A stretch of 64,000 nt of DNA. It comes from Amyelois transitella (taxonomy: Eukaryota; Arthropoda; Insecta; Lepidoptera; Pyralidae). Where the stretch lies: contig NC_083524.1 of assembly GCF_032362555.1 (NCBI RefSeq), positions 4,946,001 to 5,010,000 of the forward strand, given 5' to 3'. A program made the translations under genes and the position numbers. Below are positions 54,954 to 64,000 of this stretch, piece after piece (the stretch's first letter is position 1; each line of letters starts with the position of its first letter). The notes beneath the pieces were generated by a model. It worked only from the letters and a program-made list of their open reading frames with translations, was not told the origin of the DNA and did not search any database.

Positions 54954-57900
54954 GTTAGTATCTTTTTTGGACTATGAGAACAGTTTTCTTGAATACTATA
55001 CAACGGGACATTTACAGACGTGGCTTTGACGGCCCTCCGACAGAAGTCCAGTCTTTTCGTAAGAGCGCGCAAGTGACTCTCCGGTTGAACAAACCTTAGT
55101 CGCTCTGACGCTCTTTTAGCCTACTAACGACTCGACATTTATATATAATATCTATATATATTTTTCGAAATTGAGCGCTCTTTCAGCTTTGAAAAATTCG
55201 TCGCAATTTTAGGCCTTAACATTGGAAATAACTGTTTTATAAATTAGATAGCAATCATTTGTTTGGTTTATGACTCCTAATTGAGTTACATAGGTAGTTA
55301 CACAGTGATTGATTATTTTGTCTGTAGGTACTATACATTTATTTTGAATCGCTGTAGATACCTACTTGTAGTACTTCTTAAAACCCACTTCTTTAAAGAA
55401 ACGCCCACTACCTAGATACACAACCTAAGTTCTTTGTAGTCACTTTGATGATTTACTTACTAACATATACCTACTTATTTGTACACGATTATTGCATACC
55501 TTAAAACCATCAAACAATTAATCAAGTATTATTCGAACTAAGTATTATTAATTGTATTATTCAAAATACATGTTTACACAATTATTAATAACCCACACAC
55601 TTTTCTGTCATCTTGTAAGACTGGCCCACGTACTGTAAGACGAACATAACAAGGCAATTAAGATTGTGCCTTTGGGAAAATAAACATTATAATATCATTA
55701 AATGTCAGACGTGGGAGGCAGTAGTTCGTTTGCTAGTAGATAAATACCTAATTATTACAAGAAAATAGATCTCCCCTACTAAGGTAGATAGGTATGATTT
55801 CAATAAGTTACGTTGTAAGCAAGTGTAGATATGGATAGTCAATAACATCAATTTCTCCAGAGATTATTTATATCCATCTTTTCGTTATACTTTATTCACT
55901 AAAGATACTGATAGCTACTTATTTCAATAGTACTTATTTAGTCTATCTAAGGACATTTTGAAGATTACTTTTCAGTATCTTACTTTTGTATTTTTATATC
56001 CTAACTTAATTATTATATAGCCAGAGCTGTCGCAGTGCCGGGAAATTCCTGTATTGAATATATGTATCTTACGTACGTTACATATAACAAATATTAAAAG
56101 ATAGATAAACTCTTTATTGCACCAAAAAAAAAAAAGAAAATCCGGAAAAAAACACAGGTTTCAGGTACAAAGGCGGACCCACAAAGTACAAACATACCAA
56201 AGTATTATTAAGCAAAATTATTTTCCGATAAATTAATCCGAGAATAATTTTGGTTATATCTGATTTTATTTCAATTGTAAACAATTGCGATTGGTATTTA
56301 ATCAATTGAGCCTGGGCATTACGCAGGCTTGCATCCGATTAATAAGTATCGATTTAATTCCAGATAAAATAAATGTCTGTTATTCGTCCCGCCCACGCGC
56401 CATCCGTATTTAGCGATGTTTGCCGGTGATGTCCAAACGCCAACGCTTGTTTTGATATCCCTTTCGACACAAATAAAGCAGTTTTACCAAGAAACAGGAT
56501 TAAAATTTCCTTTTTCCTCAATCTTTCTCACCTGCGATTGGTGCTACTTGCCTACCTTTTTGATCATAATGTATCTTTTGTACGGAGGCAGCATTCATCT
56601 GGCTTTCTTTCATGTCTCGACTGATTATAACTGTTCTTCTTTGTAAATACTAAACCAACAATAAGAGACGCCCTAGAAACCGATACTCAGATTGAAACTA
56701 TTCCCCGATGATATTTTGGGATACAGTTTCATTCGTTGTCAGATGTTGGCGAATGGAAGTAGAAGTCCATCTAGCCTCCTACTTTTCTGTCCTGTCGCCC
56801 AATCTCTCGATGACATGAAGTAACCGAACCCATTCATGAGTAAAACGAACGTCAGCTAACAGTTTAAGACTCATTGATACTGTGCTTAGACCTTGACTTG
56901 CGATGCGATTTAAAAGAAAAACAGATTGGCCATCGCATATGAAAGATCGCGAAAGAGAAAGAAGACAAGGAAAGTCGATTCCGGATAATAGGAAAAGGCT
57001 GAGCAAAAGAAGAATTAAGTAACATTTAAATGACAGAACTGATTGGAATATTGGACTCCACAATAGCAATAACCATGCGTACTTCCCTAACTTGTACACT
57101 TTGTTTTCAGGTTGCGGCAACGGTAAATACCTAAGTGTGAATCCGTCTGTGTTCTCGGTGGGAGGAGACCGCTGTTCCAGGCTGACTTCGCAAGCTCGCC
57201 AACATAACAATGAGGTGAGCTCCTATCTCACTCTCATCAAAGTGATGAAGTATTTTTCCGATCGCAATCTCGACTGGTAGCTGCAAAGTTCTGAATCCAA
57301 AAATCACACCCAATACTTATTAAAATGTGGGTCGCGTAGCATCTTGGTATGTGAGCTGATCCAACGTTCCTACTATAAGCGCGGCCCAGCCAGAGGCCAG
57401 AGCCATGACCATTTGCAATGCTGCACTTTAAAGATAGCATAATGACACCTTACACACCGTGAAATGATTTGGTAGTTTTAGGATGGACTGATATCAAAGG
57501 CCCATGGGTGTAATCGCATTAATTTCAACAAGTTTATTACGTGTCATGTCCAAAATGTATCAATAACAAGATTTTATTATCGTTTGGTAGATCCTTTCCT
57601 TTTCTATAGTTTCCAAAAACTACTTGCCACTAAGGAACATAGATGCCTTATTTCAGCTACATGCGCCCAATAGATTCAGCCGTGCATTGCCTTTCAGTCA
57701 GTCAATTACTATTTCATATAATTTTTCAGGTCGTGGTATGCGATAACCTCTGTCTACCGTTCCGGGACGAGTCATTCGACGCGGTGCTGTCCATCGCTGT
57801 GGTGCACCACTTCGCGACGGTCGAGCGCCGCGCCATGGCTCTCCGGGAACTGGCCAGGGTCACCAGGATCGGGGGACGGCTGCTACTTACCGTTTGGGCC

Positions 57901-60900
57901 ATGGAACACGAGGGGAGAAACTTCCATTCACAGGTAATACAATTTTTGTTAGATACATATGTAGCGTTGGCGATGTTTCAGGTTCTACCGCTTTCAAAAA
58001 GAAAATCTTCCGCCAGACTAGGTGGTAGTGGTAGGTGGTCGGGGGTTGTATTCATGCTCCAATAGCGCAATTAAGAATATTTGCTGCTATTGGCTGATGG
58101 CGAAGCGTGCTTCGCTGTCGTTGGCTGATATGCCTTGTAGCTTAGAGCTGTCGCTACATTTGCAAAGGTTGCAAAGGTCAGAGGAGTTGCTTCGTGTAAA
58201 AGCCTAACTTACCAAATCCAAAATTATGGTTAAAGGCGTACCTAGAGATCTCTACAGAAAGGTGAGAATATTACCGGATCTAAAAGAAGATTGAATTCAT
58301 GAGCATCATTTCAAGTTTTTGATTCCGCCCGCGACGCTTGAAACAGATTTATTACCTTGTATAATCCACTGTTTTGTACCATGACAAAATCATCAAATAA
58401 TCCGTTTGTTCGTTCCAGGATGTATTAATCCCTTGGCATCGACCCGCTACCTTATGCCCACCTACACAAACTCCAAGGTTCCTTTCTGTCGATAACGATC
58501 AGTAAGTATCTATTTTCATATGACATTATTCTGATATTCATTAAAAATAAGTTTGTTTAGATAAAACATTACTTTTTGCTGGAAATAAACCAAACGAAAT
58601 CATCTTTTTTATTAAAAAGATAAGAGCGTACAAAATATTTTCTAATTCATTCAACATTCAATAAAACTTCGCTTTAATTGAAATCATAAAAGCATCTTCT
58701 TGTTTACAAGACGACCAAGAAACACCTGCAAGTACATAATAAACCTTCATAATTGTTTGCAGATATGCCGAGCCATGGAAAAGTCGCGACGGGTCACCTG
58801 GTTCCTCATCTTTGTCGTCGCCAAACGAAACCTGTTACTCATTTGTGAGACGAGCGCTGCAACGATTAGCGGGACGTCGTTCGTTTTTGCCCTCCTGGAG
58901 TATGGGATCACGCATGCCACCTCGACCATGCTCACGCCCAGAGCCTCCCGCTGCCGACTTGCCCATTGAATTGCGTCGACTAGACGAAGTTCTCCCGCCT
59001 AGACTGATCACACAACAATCCGAATCGTCCACCATCAAATCCCAAAGCCTAACTAATATCGCGGATGTAGACCGTCGAGCTTTAGTACGATCTCGATCGA
59101 GCCTACCTAGCCTTGTCATTGATGAGAATGCCAAACTATTTCACGAAAACGCTATTGTTCCCGACTCAAACGAACCACGGAAGAAACCGCGATTAGTCAA
59201 ACAAAAGAAATCGATAAACGAAGACGACGCAGACGAAGACCTAGACAAACCAACAGACATGAAAAGTTTAGTTGAAGAAATGCCTAATTTCAAAATTCAT
59301 ACACATAGATTACAATCTAAAAAACCCGGAGTATTCAAGCAAACATCGCTAAATGAAGAATTGATGTCAGTAGAACGACTAAGAGAAAAAGAACGCTTGA
59401 GGAAAAACATACAAAAGCAAGCATCATTGAATGAAGAATATCTTTACCGACGTCCGGGTGCTCTAGATTCAATCCGCGACTCCATATTTTCTACTTCAGC
59501 AACAACAGCTAAGAAATTTCAGTCCCTTAAAAATGGCCTCACTAGTAAATTCAAAACTTCTACAACGAATATAGATAAAGTAACAGTGTTTGTACGAATG
59601 CTCCAAGGTTGGAAGAGTCACGGACCAGTTCCTGAAGTTCCTACACCGAGTGATAATAATACTCCAACCGAAAAGACGTACCCAGAAAGACGACATTCAA
59701 GAGAGGATGGATCCGATTCATCTAAAGATAGCAGTTTGCAAAGTGATACTAGTGTTGATTCAGAAGATAGTTTTGCCTCCGTTATTTACGTCCCAAAAGC
59801 AGACGGTTCTGGAGATCCCTTGTCACCGACACCTCTTTCACCGGGTCCTACTTCACCAAGACTTAAAGTGTCTTCTGTGCCGACATCTCCAAGAATGAAA
59901 AGTTCACCAGGTCTTCCTTCTCCAAGGATAAAACAAGCTTTTCCACTTATTCGTCCCCCACCTTCACCTAACAATGTACAACCGCCATCTTCGGTAAATA
60001 AAATATTAGTGGCCCAATACAGCTTAAAGAATTATTCCACAAACACAGTTTGTGCAGTACCTCTTAAACCTCAATCTAAAAGTCAACCTAATTCTCCGCC
60101 TAAATCCGAATCTGAAGATTGTACTATTAAGCCTGAGTTGCAACATATAATAAATAGAGATATTTACATGGACGTCTTTGACGAAGTAGATCCTATACCA
60201 CCAATTCTAGAAGAAGAAGAAACTCCAACTGAAGTAACCAAAGAATTGATTGCAGAAATCAACAAGGATATAGAAGAAATACATAAGCTTACAGCTGAAA
60301 CAAATCAATTAAAGCCAAGAGTAGTACTTCAAGATGTTAAACCTTATCCAAAAATTACATTGCAAACAGTAGCTGAGTTACCTGAAATACCACAGTTCAA
60401 ACCAAAGGAATCCAATAAATCACTTGCAACTAACACATTAGATTCAACAAGAGCTGTTGATAAGAAGAAGAAAGAAAGAATTAGACAAATTAAAGAAATG
60501 CTGAACAAGGGTATTCCCTCCGTTAATGTTGGCAGGAGACCACCGTTTCCAATAGTTCGTGCAAATAAAGCCGAACCAATCGCTAAAAGCCGTCCGACAC
60601 TAATGTCTTTAGAACTATTTAATCCAGCTACTGATGACATGGATAGTGACTCGAGCGGTGTTTCATCGCCAGACTCGGTCGATAGTGTTATCAGCGTGGT
60701 ACCAGAAGAACTTCGCAAAACAGCCATGGAAAAAGGTAATATTCTAATATTTGTAACTATGGAATGTTTTGTCAGTCCTAAATAATGTACGATCGCGTTC
60801 ATATCTGCAGTCATAGTTTTAAAATTCTTACGGGTTAAAATAGCGTGCACTGTGGTTCCACTAGATACACACACACATGCATATTTAAAAAGAATAAATA

Positions 60901-63900
60901 TTCCTTCAAATGAATACGGTCTTTAATACCAATGATTACTAAGTAAAACAGTTTATTATTCTATGACATATAACATAACAAAACAGAAAGAGAGGGTAAT
61001 CAACGATGTCCGAACTGGGCCCGATAATTGTCGATCGAGATATCGTCGTCTCTCATTATTTGCATAAGATTTGCCTATAGAGGGAAGCCTGCGACTGCCA
61101 GACTTATGTCATTTCAATAAAGTTGAAAGTTTGTCTGCACACGACCCTAACATAGGTAGTGGTTCCTTTGAAAGTTATTGGGTAGCAATTTTATTACTTC
61201 GTTTGTGCAAGTGAGATCTAAGATATATTAGATAATCTCGCTTGCTCACACTTGCTTGTTCTAGTTACTAGCGGATTCCGAAGTTATTCAAGGAATTTCT
61301 GTCTATTAAAAAAAAAAATATTGTTACTGACAATTTTTAATGTTTCAAGGTGCCATTTGAACTAAGTAACTGACTGACTAACTAACTAACTGATATCTAA
61401 GAATTACGATACCCGTGTCTTCAAACACGGAAATCAGCAAGAAATATTAAACAAGAGGGAGCAAAATAAAACACTCAATAATTAAAATTAGTAAATTTTA
61501 TTGAAACAGTTTACCTATAGTGTTGTTTACATATTGATGATTATATAAAGGTATACATACAGCATATTACACTAATTTACCTATCTCCTGTCATTAAGGT
61601 TACAGCTTAATTATTCGTTTTCATAAAGAAAAGATATTGAAGCTGTCCTTAAAATACTATCTAAGTAGTAGTTTTAATATAAACTGGCAGAACCTTTCAC
61701 GCACTATATGGACTCGATACACAGGGTAGTTGTCTTGCACAAATGATATTGCATATCATTAATCGGATAAATACACCGCACAGTTGCTACCTAACATGGT
61801 TTCTTCCAGCACTTGCACATAATGAGCAGCTGTAGCGCGTCCTGCTATCTACACCTTTTCCCCAGGTCCAGCAGCACTCATCCAGCCCCACATATTTACA
61901 GATATGCGTCCAGACTCCATATTTGGCACAATATTTTTTTCTTCATACCCAGTTGCATTTCTTCGCCATAAATGAAGCCTACCGTGTTGCGATGACGTAA
62001 ACGAACTTTTTGTCCGTAAATATCGCCGTGTTCCAGTCAAAATCCAAATACTGCCGAGCAAATTCTAAATGTTTTTGCTTATTTATTTCGGATAAATACG
62101 GCTTTCTTGCTGGCTGTCTGTGGAATAGTCCCTCACGGTGCAAACTCGACGAACAGTAACCACTGATGTGTCGAACTGTTCCGCAAATGTTCTGGTCGGT
62201 ATGAAGCCATTATTTTCGTACTGTTCCACCATGGATCTCCGCTGTGTGGCGTGTCGCTGTGTTGATTAGCGGACGACGGTCGCTGCGCGGTCGACTTTTT
62301 ACACTACCCTCTTCTTGATGGCGCGTTACCCAACGCTTAACCGCTTGTTGTTTATTGTGTTATTTGTGTGAATGTGTGAGTGACAGCGGTGACTGCAAGC
62401 TATAAAGTTTTGCGAACTATGACTGCAATTATGAACGCGACCGTACATCAATAAATAAAATAACCTAGTCTGATCAATGATAGACTAACACTTAGATCAG
62501 TCACATGTAATTTAGTTTTATTTATTTGTAACAATAAATGTTAATACTTGAGGGCGGTGTTTCTTTTGTAATTATTAAGCTGTTATTCTTTGTTTCAGAT
62601 CAAACCAATCTCACAATAACGGAATCAAAAAAAGATGAAACAACACTAAAAGAGAAATCACCATCTATATCTCTAGCTCCCCAAACACTAATTGCCGCGG
62701 CAGCTGAAGTGGCACATTCTTTGGATGAGACGTGCGAAACAGTTATTCAATCAAGCCCACGATCTAAACGACGTCAACTCGAAAAACTTGAAAGCGCAGA
62801 AGCCATTGCAATCATTCAAGGTACCTCTAGTAGTAGCAGTAGCAGCAATTGGAGTTTAAATAAGCTTTCTCCAGGCGATTTAAGGATTCTGGAAGACAAA
62901 TCCCGATCACATACCAGTTCTAGTGGAAGCTCATCAAGCCTAGAACGCCTCTCTCCTGGCAGAAGGTCAAAAGATCGATCTCCGAAGCTAGGAAGCACAA
63001 GCAATTCTACATGGAGTCTCAACCGACTATCTCCAAATAGACCAGAAGGGCGGTCGCTTGATGAAAATTTAAGTAAAAGTCACAGGAGTCCAACTCGTCT
63101 CCAATATGATTCTATTTCAATATCCAGTACTGATTCAGAAAAATCTATTTCGAAATCAGAAAGCTTCAATAGAATACAAAATGAACCATTAGTCACGTGC
63201 AAATCAGATATGTTAGCTAAAGAGGAAGACTGGGTGGTGGACCAACAAGATCGTGGCCAGCACCTTACTGAATTCGCGGAGAAGTTAAGTGAAAAATTAT
63301 TACAAGAAATCGATCAATACTCAAAGAGAATAAATGAAGAAGACTTTGATTTGCCTAGCAGTAGTAGTAGTGAGAAGAGTATTTCTCTTAGACTGAAACG
63401 AGAAGAGGAAGACAGAAATACACAAAAGATATTGGATGAACTTTCAGATAGCTTGCAACACTTAGAAGACCCGTATGCAAATAAATTAAGTACAGAAATG
63501 CAAGGTCTAAATAAAGTAGGTGCAGAAATTCATGAGAGGACTAAATATCTTACTTCAATTAACGATACACAAGAGACTGATATAAACAAATTGTTTCCTA
63601 AATGTGGCACTAAGACAAAGAGCAAAAAGAGATCAAAAGATGTGGATCCTATTATAAACAAATATAGGGAATTGAAAAAGACAATGAAGGTGACAAGCGA
63701 TGAAGATTTATACTTGAACAATTGTGCCAATATCCAATACAATGTAAAACCAAACACAGACGAAAAATTAACTGACATAGACACGAAAAATCCAGACGAC
63801 GATAGTGCCATATGTTCTAGCAATGGAAATCCTGAGATAACTATAGATTCTGGTGCTTACGACACCAGCCAATCACTTGAAACTGGATATTCTTTAGAAT

Positions 63901-64000
63901 CTGAAATTAGTGTAGACTCTTTATGTACAAGCACAGACAAAAGGTCGTCCCTAAAAGTCGGGCAGTCGACTGATTCGAGTGATTTGGACAAAATGGAAAT
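54734..64000 (+). CDS. TRMT9B: TRMT9B-like (KIAA1456/fid) methyltransferase, six exons, 3' end beyond window
   Basis: Exons at 54734-54953, 57111-57214, 57730-57933, 58419-58501, 58763-60735 and 62599-64000+ join in one open frame (phases 1, 0, 0, 2, 1), giving at least 1,328 residues. Each intron has GT..AG borders with a pyrimidine tract. Residues about 29-41 (ALERAYVHDVYEQ) match the family N-terminus. Motif I is D72-V-G-C-G-N-G-K-Y-L81, followed by V-G-G-D-R-C. Residues 109-136 carry the VCDNLCLPFRDESFDAV core and VVHHF, and DVLIPW opens exon 4. This is the SAM-binding fold of the Trm9/ALKBH8 class, which modifies wobble uridine in tRNA. TRMT9B paralogues (Drosophila fid) keep SAM binding, but their RNA target is less certain, so I do not claim a substrate. 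Vertebrate TRMT9B is about 450 residues; here the insert between DVLIPW and the expected C-terminal motif already exceeds 1,100 residues. The frame stays open upstream of ATG 54734 to the splice site, so a start in an earlier exon is possible. Confidence 0.93.
54954..57110 (+). other. TRMT9B intron 1 (2,157 bp)
   Basis: AT-rich, with many TAGGTA/TACCTA strings. No nested gene or named repeat recognised. Confidence 0.6.
57111..57214 (+). CDS. TRMT9B: TRMT9B exon 2
   Basis: Acceptor TTGTTTTCAG, donor GAG|GTGAGC. It encodes residues 74-108, completing the SAM-binding glycine loop (GCGNGKYL) and the following VGGDRC strand. Confidence 0.92.
57730..57933 (+). CDS. TRMT9B: TRMT9B exon 3
   Basis: Acceptor ATTTTTCAG, donor CAG|GTAATA. 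It encodes residues 109-176: VVVCDNLCLPFRDESFDAV, then VVHHF, the RELARVTRIGGRLLLTVWAMEH stretch (shown here only as landmarks of the family core) and the RNFHSQ end. GC-rich third positions contrast with its flanks. Confidence 0.93.
57995..58165 (-). repeat. decayed LTR remnant of the TRIM-like family in TRMT9B intron 3
   Basis: Blocks AAATCTTCCGCCAG.CTAGGTG, GCTCCAAT and TTTGCTGCTATTGGCTGA correspond, in order, to the reverse complement of the 42.8-kb LTR. Strongly diverged. Confidence 0.55.
58175..58278 (+). repeat. SINE-B fragment in TRMT9B intron 3
   Basis: AAGGTCAGAGGAGTTGCTTC, CCAAATCCAAAATTATGGTT and CAGAAAGGTGAGAATATTAC follow the SINE-B 3' half. Confidence 0.55.
58419..58501 (+). 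CDS. TRMT9B: TRMT9B exon 4
   Basis: Acceptor TCGTTCCAG, donor CA|GTAAGT. It encodes DVLIPWHRPATLC and onward (residues 177-203). The DVL[VI]PW motif after the methyltransferase core is typical of this family. The exon ends in phase 2; the codon is completed to Gln by exon 5. Confidence 0.88.
58763..60735 (+). CDS. TRMT9B: TRMT9B exon 5 (long low-complexity exon)
   Basis: Acceptor TTGTTTGCAG, donor AAG|GTAATA. It encodes residues 205-861. The stretch ETCYSFVRRALQRLAG near its start looks structured; the rest is charged and Ser/Pro-rich and probably disordered. It holds three KQ-x-S-[I/L]-N-E motifs (59198-59439) and a run of SP repeats (residues about 553-594). Reading past the donor adds only 16 codons before a stop, so a short intron-retained isoform ending at 60784 would be possible. 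Confidence 0.88.
61375..61402. repeat. (ACTG)n/(ACTA)n microsatellite in intron 5
   Basis: ACTGACTGACTAACTAACTA and onward; simple tetranucleotide repeat. Confidence 0.8.
61690..62345 (-). pseudogene. decayed Tc1-like transposase in TRMT9B intron 5
   Basis: On the minus strand, broken frames give RWVTRHQEEGSVKSRPRS (N-terminal DNA-binding region) and then FDWNTAIFTDKKFV (first catalytic Asp region, with D-K-K where D-E-K is usual). SSQHGRLHLWRRN and NMWGWMSAAGPGE follow. Stops and frameshifts interrupt it throughout. The motif order is that of Tc1-like (DD34E) transposases. The terminal repeats were not identified. Confidence 0.75.
62599..64000 (+). CDS. TRMT9B: TRMT9B exon 6 (runs past window edge)
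   Basis: Acceptor TTTGTTTCAG; joining to exon 5 in phase 1 gives E-K-D-Q-T-N. The frame is open for 466 codons with no stop before the window ends. It contains a Ser run coded by AGT/AGC (62826-62846), two WSLN[K/R]LSP motifs, a charged segment with likely helices (LTEFAEKLSEKLLQEIDQY; ILDELSDSLQHLED) and many acidic Ser-rich stretches. The family's conserved C-terminal segment is not reached and is expected downstream. Confidence 0.85.

Noticed and set aside
56779..57210. 143-codon minus-strand frame over TRMT9B exon 2
   Set aside because: Antisense to the exon and without recognisable features.
60344..60874. 176-codon minus-strand frame
   Set aside because: Antisense shadow of the Ser-rich TRMT9B exon 5.

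Overview
The window reads as nuclear DNA from a moth or butterfly (Lepidoptera). It is AT-rich and gene-poor. It is packed with interspersed repeats that have a familiar lepidopteran look: a SINE-like family ending in (ATGT)n, a second tRNA-derived SINE, Helitron-like ends carrying the GCGGACGAAGTCGCGGGC hairpin, and mariner and Tc1 remnants. Genes have introns with GT..AG borders, nuclear tRNAs occur singly, and there are no operons or bacterial signals. The species cannot be named from the sequence alone.

Layout. 1-3.2 kb: decayed non-LTR retrotransposon fragments inside a large inverted repeat, plus a 261-bp tandem duplication. 3.2-18 kb: intergenic DNA with SINE, LINE and Helitron fragments, and a CpG-rich possible first exon on the minus strand near 14.5 kb. 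18.0-19.48 kb: a complete non-autonomous hAT element with 8-bp target duplication and hexamer-rich subterminal regions. 19.8-23.3 kb: a small gene cluster on the minus strand, with an intron-bearing tRNA-Tyr, a two-exon MADF-BESS DNA-binding protein gene and a tRNA-Asn. 23.3-33 kb: repeats and two promoter-like CpG-rich islands (28.6-28.9 kb and 31.8-32.1 kb). 33.17-34.49 kb: a mariner element whose transposase is uninterrupted and keeps its catalytic triad. 34.5-54.4 kb: more repeats, a 985-bp TRIM-like LTR element with identical LTRs at 42.8-43.8 kb, a related solo LTR at 48.6 kb and a CCAAT-bearing island at 47.5 kb.

54.7-64 kb: the main protein gene, on the plus strand and running off the right edge. 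It is the TRMT9B (KIAA1456, Drosophila fid) member of the Trm9/ALKBH8 class of SAM-dependent tRNA methyltransferases. Six exons splice in one frame into at least 1,328 residues: a compact N-terminal methyltransferase split over exons 1-4, then a very long Ser/Pro-rich, probably disordered region in exons 5 and 6. Its introns hold a decayed Tc1-like transposon, an LTR remnant and a SINE fragment. A full-length SINE lies immediately upstream of the exon 1 splice acceptor.

The three RNA and protein genes near 20-23 kb and the TRMT9B gene have no evident pathway link beyond two tRNAs and a tRNA-methyltransferase-family protein lying in one region, which is probably chance. I saw no convincing new biological system. 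The most noteworthy items are the very long moth TRMT9B tail with repeated KQxSxNE and WSLNxLSP motifs, the hAT element with GCCGAA arrays, the young TRIM, the intact mariner, and the promoter-like islands in the gene desert.
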